Assembly: GCF_012726195.1 (NCBI RefSeq)
Contig: NZ_JAASAF010000006.1
Span: forward strand, 378,256 to 442,255
Direction of reading: 5' to 3'
From: Rhodococcus sp. HNM0563
GTDB taxonomy: Bacteria > Actinomycetota > Actinomycetes > Mycobacteriales > Mycobacteriaceae
DNA: 64,000 bases
In this document: positions 20,891 through 30,579 of the stretch, piece after piece
How the letters are laid out: each line of letters opens with the position of its first letter
Position numbering within the stretch: the first letter of the stretch is position 1
Position numbers and translations under genes: made by a program
The notes under the pieces: model-generated
The model's database searches: none
What the model saw: only the letters and a program-made list of their open reading frames with translations
Told to the model about the DNA's origin: nothing

Positions 20891-22835
20891 CGTCGTGGAC
20901 GGCGTCGACGACAGCGTGGCGGGCAGACCGAGCACCGATCTGCCCGCCCGGTCGGGTCGCCTCGCGACGGGGGTTTTCGCCTGCGGTGTCGTGATCGCGG
21001 CACTGCTGATGTTCTGGGGGGCGTGGGAACGCCGCTGGATCGCCGACGACGGCCTGATCGTGTTGCGCACCGTGCGCAACCTGATGGCGGGCAACGGCCC
21101 GGTGTTCAACAGCGGTGAGCGGGTCGAAGCCAATACGTCGACCATCTGGACGTATCTCGTCTACGCGGCAGGAGAGCTGAGCGGAATCCGGCTCGAATAC
21201 GTGGTGCTCACGATCGCCCTCGTGTTGTCGACGGGTGCGATCGTGCTGGCCATGTTCGCCGCCGCGCGGATGTACCGGTGGCGCCTACGGAACGCCACGG
21301 GGACGGTTCTGCTGCTGCCTGCGGGAGTACTCGTCTACATCGCGGTGCCGCCCGCGCGTGACTTCGCGACATCGGGGCTCGAAACCTGCCTGGTGATCTG
21401 CTGGATCGCGTTGCTGTGGCTGCTACTCGTGAGGTGGGCGACGCCCGACCCGAAGCACGAGGGCCTGCCGGGGACCACCCAGATCCTCGTCACCGCCTTC
21501 ATCGCGGGTCTCGGTCCGCTCGTGCGCCCGGAACTTGCCATTCTCGCTGCCGGGGCACTGGCCATGTTGTTCCTCGCCCAGGGGCTGACATGGCGGGTGC
21601 GGGTCGCGATGGTTGCGGTCGCGGGACTGGTGCCTCTGACGTACCAGGTCTGGCGGATGGGTTATTACGGTCTGCCGTACCCGAACACGGCCGTGTCCAA
21701 GGACGCGGGCGGAGCCAAGTGGTCGCAGGGGTTCGAGTACCTCGGCAATCTCGTCAGTCCGTACCTGCTGTGGTTGCCGGTGCTGTTCCTGGCGGTCGTC
21801 GCCGCGGTGGTGTTGTGGACCACGCGGGCCCCGGCCGGTGGCAGTGCTGTGCCGACGGACGCGGGGAGGGACCTTCGGGCGTGGGTAGTGCGTGGTCAGC
21901 GGGCGCTGCGGACCCCGACGACGGTCGTGTTCTTCGCGCTCGGGGCCGGCCTGCTGCTGATGCTCTACTCGATGCGGGTGGGTGGCGACTTCATGCACGG
22001 TCGCGTGCTGCTTCCGCCGCTGTTCTGTCTGCTGCTTCCCGTTGCCGTCGTACCCCTGCGAGTCCCCGATCGGTCGGCGATCGGCAACAACAAAAACACC
22101 CGTATGGCGTGCGGTATGGCGATTCTGTGGATCGGGACGGTGATCTGGGCGTTCTTCGCCTCCAACACCACGGGCATGCCGGAGGGTGCGGTGGTGGGCC
22201 GCTCCGGCATCGTCGATGAGCGCGCGTTCTACGTGCTCAACACCGGGCATTCGCATCCGATCCTCGCGAGCGACTACCTCGACTATCCCCGAATGCGCGC
22301 AATGGTCGAGGCGATCGAGAACACCCCGGACGGTGGGCTGCTGCTGTCGACGGCCTCGTACGACGTTTGGGACGTAGTTCCGCCACCCCTGCCGATCCCG
22401 CCGGGTGGTGCCGGGCACACGGTGTACTTCCTGAACCTCGGTATGACGAGCATGAACGTCGGCCTGGATGTGCGGGTCGTGGATCAGATGGGCCTCGCCT
22501 ATCCGCTCGCGGCCCACACCGAGCGACTCGAGGACGGACGGATCGGGCACGACAAGATCCTCTATCCCGATTGGGTGATCGCGGATACGGGCATGGTGGA
22601 CGTCCATCCGTGGATGCCCGCCTATCTCGACGAGGACTGGGTTGCCATGGCCCATGTGGCGTTGACGTGCCCGGAAACGCAGGAGTTGCTCGCGTCGTCG
22701 AGCGCGGAGCTCACGTGGCCTTTGTTCAAGCGGAATCTGCGTAATGCGTTCGAATACTCCGGCTATCGCATCGAGCGAGTGCCCAAGTATGAGATTCAGC
22801 GCTGCGGTCTGGAAATGCCGGTGCCGCGAGGCTAG
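20871..22835 (+). CDS. aftB: Terminal beta-(1-2)-arabinofuranosyltransferase AftB
   Basis: About 654 residues (M. tuberculosis enzyme about 630). GT-C membrane enzyme adding the terminal beta-(1-2) arabinose to arabinan from decaprenyl-phospho-arabinose. The first helix is followed by the acidic GT-C motif RRWIADDGLIVLRTVRN, then about nine more helices and a periplasmic C-terminal domain. GTG 20871, inside ubiA, is chosen as start; GTG 20895 is an alternative. Last gene of the glf operon; a hairpin repeat lies 20 nt beyond the stop. Confidence 0.93.
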   Translation: MLSTSSDVVDGVDDSVAGRPSTDLPARSGRLATGVFACGVVIAALLMFWGAWERRWIADDGLIVLRTVRNLMAGNGPVFNSGERVEANTSTIWTYLVYAAGELSGIRLEYVVLTIALVLSTGAIVLAMFAAARMYRWRLRNATGTVLLLPAGVLVYIAVPPARDFATSGLETCLVICWIALLWLLLVRWATPDPKHEGLPGTTQILVTAFIAGLGPLVRPELAILAAGALAMLFLAQGLTWRVRVAMVAVAGLVPLTYQVWRMGYYGLPYPNTAVSKDAGGAKWSQGFEYLGNLVSPYLLWLPVLFLAVVAAVVLWTTRAPAGGSAVPTDAGRDLRAWVVRGQRALRTPTTVVFFALGAGLLLMLYSMRVGGDFMHGRVLLPPLFCLLLPVAVVPLRVPDRSAIGNNKNTRMACGMAILWIGTVIWAFFASNTTGMPEGAVVGRSGIVDERAFYVLNTGHSHPILASDYLDYPRMRAMVEAIENTPDGGLLLSTASYDVWDVVPPPLPIPPGGAGHTVYFLNLGMTSMNVGLDVRVVDQMGLAYPLAAHTERLEDGRIGHDKILYPDWVIADTGMVDVHPWMPAYLDEDWVAMAHVALTCPETQELLASSSAELTWPLFKRNLRNAFEYSGYRIERVPKYEIQRCGLEMPVPRG

Positions 22836-22855
22836 GATCCCGCCAGCTTTCGGAG

Positions 22856-22898
22856 GAATGTCGCATTCGTTCAGTTGACCTGGACGGATGCGACATTC
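22856..22898. repeat. Solo hairpin repeat related to the DUF559 cassette repeats
   Basis: Perfect 11-bp stem GAATGTCGCAT / ATGCGACATTC around a 21-nt loop. The sequence aligns with the hairpins at 39002 and 40110, including the loop (TCGTTCAGTTGACCTG versus TCGGTCACTTGGAGTG). Three stem positions differ in both arms at once, keeping pairing. It may also act as the aftB terminator. Confidence 0.65.
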
Positions 22899-22966
22899 TG
22901 CATTGCGCGGCCGTTCAGTCGACCCGGTGCGCGGCCCGCGGGCAGGTCTCGTTAAGATCACGCCGG

Positions 22967-22982
22967 ATAACGGAGATGTAAC
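22967..22982. promoter_or_regulatory. Possible MtrA box upstream of mycolyltransferase
   Basis: ATAAC-GGAGAT-GTAAC is a direct repeat with 6-nt spacing, one base from the GTNAC-N6-GTNAC pattern described for MtrA in actinobacteria. M. tuberculosis MtrA is known to bind the antigen 85B promoter. Assignment here is by motif only. Confidence 0.35.
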
Positions 22983-23180
22983 GTTCGTGCCCTCGGTGAG
23001 CGACGAAGTAGTCAAGGCAAGCTCAAGACCTTGGGAATCGGGGTTTGTCAGAGATCACGCTGTCCTTTACAGTCTTGACCGCAGTGTGACTTGAAGGCGA
23101 CCTTCACCCGGTCGCCGCCGCCGAAATCCGTCGGGGGACGCAGACGCGGACGCCGCAGATCGAGAAAGTGAGCATTGTTC

Positions 23181-24191
23181 ATGCGTTTTGTCCCTAGGTT
23201 GTCGCAGGGCCTTCGCAGGCGCCTGCTCGGCACCGCCGCCGCAGCGCTCGTGCTTCCTGTTGCTGCAGGTGTTGCCGGAACGACCGCGGCGGTTGCCGCA
23301 CCGGCCCAGGCCGCGCCGGTTTCGCATCGCGCGCCCGCCGGAGGTTTCGAAGAGGTCTTCGTCGATTCGGACATGGGTCCGATCAAGGTTCAGATCCAGT
23401 GGGCCGCACGCGGTGGCGACGCGGCCCTCTACATGCTCGACGGGCTGCGGGCCCGCGACGACGCGAACGCGTGGACCTTCGAGACCAACGCTCTGCAGCA
23501 GTTCTCGCAGGACAACGTCAGCCTCATCATGCCGGTCGGCGGCCAGGCGAGTTTCTACACCGACTGGTACTCGCCGAGTAACTTCAACGGCCAGGACATC
23601 ACCTACAAGTGGGAGACGTTCCTCACCGAGCAGCTTCCCGCATACCTCGAAACCCGCGGTGTCTCGCGTAGCAACAACGGCATCCTGGGTCTGTCGATGG
23701 GCGGTTCCGCTGCCCTGACCCTGGCCGCGTACCACCGCGACCAGTTCCAGTTCGCGTCGTCGCTGTCGGGCTACCTGAACCTGTCGGCCCCCGGCATGCG
23801 TGAGGCCATCCGCATCGCGATGCTCGACGCCGGCCGCTTCAACGTCGACTCGATGTGGGGCCCGCCGTGGAACCCGGCATGGCTGCGCAACGACCCGTTC
23901 GTGTTCGCGCCCAAGCTCGAGGGCCTGTCCATGTACATCTCGGCGGCCAGCGGCCTGCCCGGTGAGCACGACAACCCGAAGGGCCTGGTCGGCTTCTACA
24001 ACACGGCCAACGCCATGGGCCTCGAGGCGCTGTCCCTCGTCCAGACCCGCGCATTCCAGGTCAAGCTCGCGACCCTGGGCATCCCGGCCACGTTCGACTT
24101 CCCGGCACGCGGAACCCACGCGTGGAAGTACTGGGAGGACGAGCTGTGGAAGGCACGCCCGCAGATCCTGGACGCACTCAACGCGCACTGA
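23181..24191 (+). CDS. Mycolyltransferase, antigen 85 type
   Basis: 336 residues with a secretion signal ending at an AQAAP-type site near residue 47. It transfers mycolates between trehalose monomycolate molecules and onto arabinogalactan at the outer wall. The alpha/beta-hydrolase nucleophile is Ser172 in GLSMGGSA; the C-terminal His is in GTHAWKYWEDEL; the characteristic DWYSP and YKWETFLTEQLP segments are present. The start is ATG 23181 rather than the TTG two codons earlier. It is followed by a strong terminator and a second mycolyltransferase. Confidence 0.95.
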   Translation: MRFVPRLSQGLRRRLLGTAAAALVLPVAAGVAGTTAAVAAPAQAAPVSHRAPAGGFEEVFVDSDMGPIKVQIQWAARGGDAALYMLDGLRARDDANAWTFETNALQQFSQDNVSLIMPVGGQASFYTDWYSPSNFNGQDITYKWETFLTEQLPAYLETRGVSRSNNGILGLSMGGSAALTLAAYHRDQFQFASSLSGYLNLSAPGMREAIRIAMLDAGRFNVDSMWGPPWNPAWLRNDPFVFAPKLEGLSMYISAASGLPGEHDNPKGLVGFYNTANAMGLEALSLVQTRAFQVKLATLGIPATFDFPARGTHAWKYWEDELWKARPQILDALNAH

Positions 24192-24227
24192 TCTGACTGC
24201 CAGGCCAAGCACACTGCTTCGACGTCG

Positions 24228-24263
24228 CCGCCCGATTGCTCCTCAGGAGCGGTCGGGCGGTTT
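24228..24263 (+). terminator. Terminator after first mycolyltransferase gene
   Basis: Fifteen-base-pair stem beginning CCGCCCGA and ending TCGGGCGG (two G-T pairs) with a 3-nt TCA loop, followed by TTT. Confidence 0.8.
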
Positions 24264-24440
24264 CGTGCATTCGATAACAATTTCCCCACCTGTCACAGCG
24301 CGGCTCCCTCACATCACCGTCCTCGACGTGTAGAAACAGGATTCGGGCGTGGCCGATCCGATCGAGGGCCGGCTCCCGCGATACCGAGTCCGCTCAGCGG
24401 ACGATCTGCAATACCGCAATGCAGGAAGTGAGCGAAGTCG

Positions 24441-26336
24441 ATGCGAACTGTGCATGGTGGCCATCGGGGGAGGCCGAACGAGGGGACGGCCGGTGCGACG
24501 GCGAAGCGACGTCTGCTCGGACTTGTCGCTGCGGCGCTCGTGGCGCCGGTCGGGGCAGGACTGACGACAGTTGCGGTGGCGACGGCGCAACCGTCGGTCG
24601 CCGAGTCCGGCCCGGCAGCGACACAGGACTCGTCCGGCGCGACGGTACGCAAGGTCGACTGGCTCACGGACCGACGGGTCGCACTCTGGATCGATTCGCC
24701 CTCGATGGGCACGCCCATCCAAGTGCAGCTTCTGCTCGCGCGAGATTGGAACCTCACGCCCGAGGCCAGGTTCCCGTCGGTGTTCATGCTCGACGGTCTC
24801 CGCGCGCGCGACGACGAGAACGGCTGGACGCTCGAGACGGACGCCGAGCAGTTCTTCGCAGACAAGAACGTCAACGTGGTGCTTCCGGTAGGTGGCCAGT
24901 CGAGTTTCTACGCCGACTGGCTCGATCAGAACAACGGTCAGACCTACAAGTGGGAGACCTTCCTGACCGAGGAACTGCCGCCCATCCTCGAAAAGGACTG
25001 GCGGACCACCGATAAGCGCGGTGTGGTCGGTCTGTCCATGGGTGGCACCGCCGCGATGTTCCTTGCTGCCCGCAACGAGGGCTTCTTCCAATTCGCGGGG
25101 TCGCTGTCGGGGATTCTCACCACCACGACACTCGGAATGCCAGAGGCGATTCGTTACGCCATGCAGGACGCGGGCGGATTCGACGTAGACGCGATGTGGG
25201 GCGAACCCGGCAGCGAAGTATGGGAGTCACACGACCCGTATCTGCTCGCCGAGAAACTCCGCGGTGTGAGCATGTATGTCTCGAGTGGCAGCGGCAGCAC
25301 GGGTCCGTACGATCAACCGACCGCGGTTCCCGGTGTGAGCACAAACTACGCGGGCATGGGACTCGAGATCCTGTCGCGCCTGACCTCTCAGGCGTTCGCG
25401 ACGAAGCTCAACAAACTCGGCATCCCCGCGCAGATCGTGTACCGGCCGTCGGGCACGCACTCATGGCCGTACTGGGAGTTCGAACTGCACCAGTTGTGGC
25501 CGCAGCTCGCCAACACGCTCGGTGTCGAGACCCAGAAACCCGAGTGCGCCCCGCTCGGCGCATTCGGCGATGTCGCGGCCGCGAATCCATGGCTCGGCGA
25601 CTGCCTGACGCGCGAGTATCCGGTTGCGGGTGGCTCCGTGCAGGACTTCCGGCACGGCCGGGTGTTCTCGTCCGGCGGCACCGCGGTTCCTGTCGCGGGC
25701 GCTATCGGCGGCAAGTACCAGAGCGTGGGCGGTCCTGCCGGGCGGCTCGGATACCCGGTGACGGAAGAACGCGGCACGGCCGATGGCAGGGGTCGCTTCA
25801 ATCACTTCCAGAACGGAGCCATCTACTGGACTCCCGAGCACGGAGCCCGCACGGTGCAGGGCGCGATCTTCGAGGAATGGAAGAAGCAGGGCTGGGAAGC
25901 CGGTCCTCTCGGCTATCCGGTGCTCGACGAGGTCGGTACCCCGGACCAGCGTGGCAGTGTTCAGGGATTCGAGATCGGCGCGATGTACTGGACCGAAGCG
26001 ACCGGCGCCAACGCTGTGTTGGGGAAGATTCTGGGCAAATACGGCGAACTCGGCTACGAGACCGGGGCGCTCGGCTATCCGAAGTCGAGCGAGCACGTGA
26101 TCAAGGATGACGGGCGGTTCTCCGAGTTCGAGCACGGCAACATCTATTGGACCCATCCGACCGGCGCATGGCCGGTGCGTGGCCGCGTGCTCGAGGCCTG
26201 GGCGGCCGAGGGTGCCGAGAACGGTCGGCTCGGCTATCCGATCGGTGACGAGACGCCGATCGAAGGTGGAATCGAGCAGAAGTTCCAGCACGGCTCGGTC
26301 TCCGTCGTCGGTGACGTACCGACGGTTCATCCGTGA
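24441..26336 (+). CDS. Mycolyltransferase with C-terminal LGFP wall-binding repeats
   Basis: 631 residues. Signal peptide in the first 49 residues, then an antigen-85-type catalytic domain to about 350: nucleophile Ser199 in GLSMGGTA, His in GTHSWPYWEF, and YKWETFLTEELP. The C-terminal 280 residues hold four LGFP-type repeats, each with an LGYP core (GRLGYPVTE, GPLGYPVLD, GALGYPKSS, GRLGYPIGD). The layout is that of corynebacterial PS1/Cmt1 proteins, in which the repeats hold the enzyme at the arabinogalactan. It probably arose as a second mycolyltransferase beside the single-domain copy upstream. Confidence 0.94.
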   Translation: MRTVHGGHRGRPNEGTAGATAKRRLLGLVAAALVAPVGAGLTTVAVATAQPSVAESGPAATQDSSGATVRKVDWLTDRRVALWIDSPSMGTPIQVQLLLARDWNLTPEARFPSVFMLDGLRARDDENGWTLETDAEQFFADKNVNVVLPVGGQSSFYADWLDQNNGQTYKWETFLTEELPPILEKDWRTTDKRGVVGLSMGGTAAMFLAARNEGFFQFAGSLSGILTTTTLGMPEAIRYAMQDAGGFDVDAMWGEPGSEVWESHDPYLLAEKLRGVSMYVSSGSGSTGPYDQPTAVPGVSTNYAGMGLEILSRLTSQAFATKLNKLGIPAQIVYRPSGTHSWPYWEFELHQLWPQLANTLGVETQKPECAPLGAFGDVAAANPWLGDCLTREYPVAGGSVQDFRHGRVFSSGGTAVPVAGAIGGKYQSVGGPAGRLGYPVTEERGTADGRGRFNHFQNGAIYWTPEHGARTVQGAIFEEWKKQGWEAGPLGYPVLDEVGTPDQRGSVQGFEIGAMYWTEATGANAVLGKILGKYGELGYETGALGYPKSSEHVIKDDGRFSEFEHGNIYWTHPTGAWPVRGRVLEAWAAEGAENGRLGYPIGDETPIEGGIEQKFQHGSVSVVGDVPTVHP

Positions 26337-26364
26337 TTCCGTAAATCAAGTGACGTCGTAGGAC

Positions 26365-26406
26365 GCACGGTGCCGGTCGGAGCAGGCGCTCCGGCCGGCA
26401 TCGTGC
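26365..26406 (+). terminator. Terminator after second mycolyltransferase gene
   Basis: Nineteen-base-pair stem (one G-T pair) with a 4-nt loop, from GCACGGTGCCGG to CCGGCATCGTGC. No T tract follows. Confidence 0.7.
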
Positions 26407-26471
26407 GCGCTCTGTAGCCTGGACCGAGCCCAGTTCAGATCACTCGAATTCCGGATGTGAGGACACCCCAG

Positions 26472-27035
26472 ATGCCTGCACGGACCCGCTCGCGCTCGAC
26501 CCGCGTCCTCGGAGCGATCGCCGCAGCCCTGACTTCCGCGGCTGTGCTGGCCGCGTGCGGTAGCGACGATTCGACGGCCACGAATACTCCGTCGACCACA
26601 ACCACGACCTCTTCCGCGACGACCTCTGCCGAGGCGACCGCCTCGGAATCGGCGGACGGAACCTCCACCCCGGACGCCCCCGACACCGAGGACACCGACA
26701 CCGAAGGCACCGCCGCTGCTCCGACGAGCCCGGGCGAAGCAGCGACCGCGCCGCCGGCAGGGTCCCAGCCTGCCCCGAGCGAGAGCGGCGAAGCGTTCCT
26801 CGCCGCGCTGCGCGAGGAGGGTGTCGAGCCCTCCGACGAGGCGAGCGCGATCGCAATCGCGGACTACGTCTGCGGGGCCGAGGCCCAGGGCGGTAATCCC
26901 GACGAGATCAAGACGATGGTGACAGCGCTCGTCGGTAGCGGATCAGTCGCTGCCGGTGAGGAGATCACCGAGGAGGACGCATCCGCGACCGCCGACACGT
27001 ACATTTCGGTCGCCCACGACACGTACTGCAGCTGA
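26472..27035 (+). CDS. DUF732-type lipoprotein
   Basis: 187 residues. Lipoprotein signal with lipobox LAAC (Cys29), a Thr/Ser/Glu-rich linker to about residue 100, then a small C-terminal domain (EAFLAALREEGVEPSDEAS, DYVCGAEAQGG, YCS at the end) that resembles the DUF732 fold with two cysteines. Function is unknown. ATG 26472 is chosen because GAGGAC lies eight bases upstream; GTG 26457 is in frame. It precedes the Rv3802-like gene by 31 nt, suggesting an operon. Confidence 0.75.
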   Translation: MPARTRSRSTRVLGAIAAALTSAAVLAACGSDDSTATNTPSTTTTTSSATTSAEATASESADGTSTPDAPDTEDTDTEGTAAAPTSPGEAATAPPAGSQPAPSESGEAFLAALREEGVEPSDEASAIAIADYVCGAEAQGGNPDEIKTMVTALVGSGSVAAGEEITEEDASATADTYISVAHDTYCS

Positions 27036-27066
27036 CAGGCACTGCAGATAGAGGGAGAAGCACTTG

Positions 27067-28023
27067 ATGGCCAGAACGAAGCGGCGTCGCGGGCGCAAGA
27101 TCGTCGTACTCGGGGCGCTGCTGGTTCTGGTCCTGGTGCTGGCTCTCTGGTACATGCTGGCGGGCCGCCTGGATGTTCCCGGGCCCATCACACCTCCCGG
27201 ACCGGAAGAACCGCAGTCGCAGCCTGCGTCCTGTCCCGACGTCCAGGTGGTTGCGGTGCCCGGTACGTGGGAGTCCGCGGTCGGTGACGACCCGTACAAC
27301 CCGACGGCCAACCCTGCGTCGCTGATGTTGAACGTGACGCGACCGCTGCAGGAGCAGTTCGACCCCCAGCGCGCCGACGTCTACACGGTCCCGTACGTCG
27401 CTCAGTTCTCGAATCCGGTTGCGCTCCCGCCCGACGGCCAGCAGTCGTACAACAACAGCCGCAGTGCCGGTACTGCCGCGATGAACGAGTTCCTTGCGGG
27501 CCGGTCTGCGGAGTGTCCGCTCACCACCTACGTCTTGACCGGGTTCTCCCAGGGCGCGGTCATCACCGGGGACGTCGCGGCCCAGATCGGAGCGGGCAAC
27601 GGACCGGTCCCCGCTGACCGTGTTCTCGGTGTCGCGTTGATCGCGGACGGCCGTCGTGACGGGGTGTCCGGCATCGATATCGGCCCGCCGGTCGCGGGAG
27701 TCGGCGCCGAACTCTCGCTTGCCGGTCTGAGGCTTCCCGGCATCACCATGACCGGTGAGCGCCCCGGCGGATTCGGTGCACTCGACGATCGCACCTTCCA
27801 GATCTGTGCACCCTCCGACAGCATCTGCGATGCCCCGCCGGATGCGCTCAACCCGACCAACTGGGTGACCGCTGCGCCTCGCGTGCTCGAGTACGTCAAC
27901 AACCCGATCCACGCAATGTACAACACGTTCGTTGTGGACGAATCGGGCACGACTGCGACTCAGTGGATCACCGGATGGGCCGCCGAGAAGATCGAATCCG
28001 CACCACATCCGCGGGAAGAGTGA
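27067..28023 (+). CDS. Cutinase-like envelope lipase/thioesterase (Rv3802c-like)
   Basis: 318 residues with one N-terminal membrane anchor (about 11-33) and a Pro-rich linker, then a cutinase-family alpha/beta-hydrolase domain. The nucleophile is Ser161 in LTGFSQGAVITGD, and the catalytic histidine is probably in NNPIHAMYNTF near the C-terminus; Asp is in the region QICAPSDSICD. The M. tuberculosis homologue is an essential phospholipase A/thioesterase beside fadD32 that helps to balance mycolate synthesis. GAGGGAGAAG precedes the start. The upstream TTG is not needed. Confidence 0.92.
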   Translation: MARTKRRRGRKIVVLGALLVLVLVLALWYMLAGRLDVPGPITPPGPEEPQSQPASCPDVQVVAVPGTWESAVGDDPYNPTANPASLMLNVTRPLQEQFDPQRADVYTVPYVAQFSNPVALPPDGQQSYNNSRSAGTAAMNEFLAGRSAECPLTTYVLTGFSQGAVITGDVAAQIGAGNGPVPADRVLGVALIADGRRDGVSGIDIGPPVAGVGAELSLAGLRLPGITMTGERPGGFGALDDRTFQICAPSDSICDAPPDALNPTNWVTAAPRVLEYVNNPIHAMYNTFVVDESGTTATQWITGWAAEKIESAPHPREE

Positions 28024-28669
28024 CCCCTCGGTTACCAGCGGGTAGTGTTCCCGGTCACGCACCCGGTACAATCGACCGATGGCCGCGGCGTGCCCAGGCA
28101 CGACCGGCGCTCGTGAGGCCGGGGGAGGCCGCGGGCAATACGTCAGGGACCGGAGGGGATGGATGTTGTGCCGTCACCGGCTGAGAGCTTGGGAAACGGT
28201 GGGCGGAGCGGAATGATCCTCGTCACGAAAAGTCGTGTCGAGCGGGAGGTGCACCGACAACCTGCCCACGCTCCCGAAGGGAAGGCCGAGTTGTGTGCAC
28301 TGCCGATGCGGCGACGGCATGCGCTGCCGATGCGGTGTCATCGGCGGCGAATCCGCATATCTCGCAACCGGAGTGTCCGAACAGACCGCCGAGCGAGACC
28401 GCATTTCGCGAATGGCAGACCGGGTGTCGTATCTTTGGTGCTTCCCATCTCGGACGGAAGGGTTCGCGCCACACGATCCGCTGCTCGCGGGGAGCGAGCT
28501 GAGCCGATCTGTAACATATTCGTGATCTCGGATCGATGGACAGTACTGGCAGGTTGACTGCCGGAGGCTGCGAGTGCTGTGCAGGCACGACGATCCGGTA
28601 GCGCGGACAACGTAAATGGGGCGCAACCATGTCGAGTGGTTGTGGGATCGCTTCGACAGGGAGAAGGAA
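28024..28669. other. Long leader/intergenic region upstream of fadD32
   Basis: 646 bases with no convincing gene. TACAAT at 28067-28072 is a good -10 box, 6 nt before ATG 28079, which opens a 45-codon frame (28079-28216) that could be a leader peptide but has no family support. GTAAC-N6-GTGAT at 28511-28526 resembles an MtrA box, and TTGACT at 28554-28559 could be a -35. Several GATGCGG and CGGCG inverted repeats occur around 28300-28370. Transcription from the first box would give a leader of about 590 nt. Confidence 0.45.
28511..28526. promoter_or_regulatory. Possible MtrA box upstream of fadD32
   Basis: GTAAC-ATATTC-GTGAT has the 6-nt spacing of the MtrA direct repeat, with one mismatch in the second half. 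Motif match only. Confidence 0.3.
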
Positions 28670-30559
28670 TTGAGCGTCGGGTTCGAAGAGTTCATCGATG
28701 AGTACGGGCAGATCAAACTGCCGGACGGCAGCACGCTGCTCGATCACCTCGAGCAGCACACTGCCTCCAACGGTGACGAGTTGGCCTACCGGTACATCGA
28801 TTACTCGAGCAACCGTGATGGCGATGTGGACGAGCTCACCTGGGCGCAGTTCGGTGTGCGGCTCCGTGCGATCGCTGCTCGGCTTCAGCAGGTCACCAGT
28901 CCCGGCGACCGCGTCGCGATCCTGGCGCCCCAGGGCCTCGATTACGTGGTGTCCTTCTTCGCAGCGATCTATGCGGGTGTCATCGCCGTGCCGCTCTTCG
29001 ATCCGGACGAGCCGGGGCACACCGACCGCCTGCACGCTGTCCTCGGCGACTGCACGCCCAGCGCCATCCTCACTGCCACCTCGTCCGCTGCGGGTGTGCG
29101 CCAGTTCTTCCGCCCCCTCCCCGCTGCACAGCGCCCCCGCGTGATTGCCGTCGACGCGATCCCCGACACCGTCGCCGACTCATGGAAGCGTCCTGAGGCG
29201 ACCAGCGATGACATCGCATACCTCCAGTACACGTCCGGATCGACGCGGGTGCCCGCCGGCGTGGAGATCACCCACCGGTCTGTGCTCACCAACGTGATCC
29301 AGATGGCCGACTCGATGGAGCTCAACGAGAACTCTCGAGGTGTCACCTGGCTGCCGCTGTTCCATGACATGGGCCTGCTCACCGTCATCCTCCCGGCGAT
29401 CGGTGGCAAATACATCACGATCATGAGTCCCCGCGCCTTCGTTCAGCGGCCAGGCCGCTGGATCCGTGAACTCGCCGCGGTCTCCGACGGGGCAGGGACG
29501 TTCGCGGCCGCACCGAATTTCGCGTTCGAGCACGCGGCAGCGCGCGGCGTCCCGAAGAACGGCGAGGCCCTCGACCTGAGCAACGTGATCGGTCTGATCA
29601 ACGGCAGTGAGCCGGTGACGACGTCGTCCATGCGCAAGTTCAACGAGGCGTTTGCGCCTTACGGACTGCCGAAGACCGCGATCAAGCCGTCGTACGGCAT
29701 GGCCGAGGCCACGCTGTTCGTGTCCTCGACGAAGAACTCCGAGGAAGCCAAGGTCCTCTACGTGGACCGCAACGAGCTCAACGCCGGCCGGGTCGTACTC
29801 GTCGACCGCGATGCGCCCGGCGCGATCCCGCAGGTCTCGTGCGGTTATGTCGCCCGCAGTCAGTGGGCCGCGATCGTCGACGCCGAGACCGGCGCAGAGG
29901 CTCCGGAAGGTCACGTCGGAGAGATCTGGCTGCACGGCGACAACATCGGAATCGGTTACTGGGGTCGGAAGGACGAGACCGCCGACACCTTCCACAACAA
30001 GATCACGAAGCGGGTTCCAGAGAAGAGTCAGGCCGAAGGCACGCCCGAGGACGCCAACTGGCTGCGCACGGGTGACTACGGCGTCTACGTCGACGGTGAG
30101 CTGTACATCACCGGTCGCGTCAAGGACCTCGTGATCGTCGACGGGCGCAATCACTACCCGCAGGATCTCGAGTTCTCCGCTCAGGAAGCGAGCTCCGCGC
30201 TGCGCCCGGGCTTCGTCGCCGCGTTCGCGGTGCCTGCGAACCAACTGCCCAAGGTCGTGTTCGACAACTCGGCCTCCGGCCTGCAGTTCGACACCGACGA
30301 CTCGTCCGAGCAACTCGTCATCGTGGCCGAGCGCGCCCCGGGCGCAGGCAAGGCAGACCCGCAGCCGATCGCCGACGCCGTACGTGCCGCGATCTCCGCG
30401 CGACACGGCGTGACCGCGCGCGATGTGCTTCTCGTACCGGCCGGATCCATCCCTCGCACATCGAGTGGGAAGATTGCGCGGCGGGCATGCAAGGCTGCCT
30501 ACATCGAGGGAACGCTGCGTGGTGGATACCAGCAGCAGGCGTTCCCCGACAGCGTGTAA
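28670..30559 (+). CDS. fadD32: Long-chain fatty-acyl-AMP ligase FadD32
   Basis: About 629 residues from TTG 28670, which has GGGAGAAGG just upstream; ATG 28616 is in frame and would add 18 residues with no ribosome binding site. The enzyme activates meromycolic acid as acyl-adenylate and loads Pks13. The adenylation motifs are [35 protein letters not shown] and [20 protein letters not shown], with the C-terminal lysine region [13 protein letters not shown]. The FAAL-specific insertion is present. It is first in the fadD32-pks13-accD4 group. Confidence 0.96.
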   Translation: MSVGFEEFIDEYGQIKLPDGSTLLDHLEQHTASNGDELAYRYIDYSSNRDGDVDELTWAQFGVRLRAIAARLQQVTSPGDRVAILAPQGLDYVVSFFAAIYAGVIAVPLFDPDEPGHTDRLHAVLGDCTPSAILTATSSAAGVRQFFRPLPAAQRPRVIAVDAIPDTVADSWKRPEATSDDIAYLQYTSGSTRVPAGVEITHRSVLTNVIQMADSMELNENSRGVTWLPLFHDMGLLTVILPAIGGKYITIMSPRAFVQRPGRWIRELAAVSDGAGTFAAAPNFAFEHAAARGVPKNGEALDLSNVIGLINGSEPVTTSSMRKFNEAFAPYGLPKTAIKPSYGMAEATLFVSSTKNSEEAKVLYVDRNELNAGRVVLVDRDAPGAIPQVSCGYVARSQWAAIVDAETGAEAPEGHVGEIWLHGDNIGIGYWGRKDETADTFHNKITKRVPEKSQAEGTPEDANWLRTGDYGVYVDGELYITGRVKDLVIVDGRNHYPQDLEFSAQEASSALRPGFVAAFAVPANQLPKVVFDNSASGLQFDTDDSSEQLVIVAERAPGAGKADPQPIADAVRAAISARHGVTARDVLLVPAGSIPRTSSGKIARRACKAAYIEGTLRGGYQQQAFPDSV

Positions 30560-30579
30560 GAAATTGTCCTCTGTCCGGG

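Larger units (their letters stand above)
22836..23180. other. Intergenic region aftB / mycolyltransferase
   Basis: 345 bases with no gene. They hold the solo hairpin repeat 22856-22898 and a direct repeat ATAAC-N6-GTAAC at 22967-22982 resembling an MtrA box. A second inverted repeat, GAAGGCGACC / GGTCGCC, lies around 23092-23117. The 5' end of the mycolyltransferase mRNA is probably in the second half. Confidence 0.5.

Noticed and set aside
28079-28216. A 45-codon gene upstream of fadD32
   Set aside because: It has a good -10 box but an Arg/Gly-rich product of no known family. It is kept only as a possible leader within the intergenic entry.
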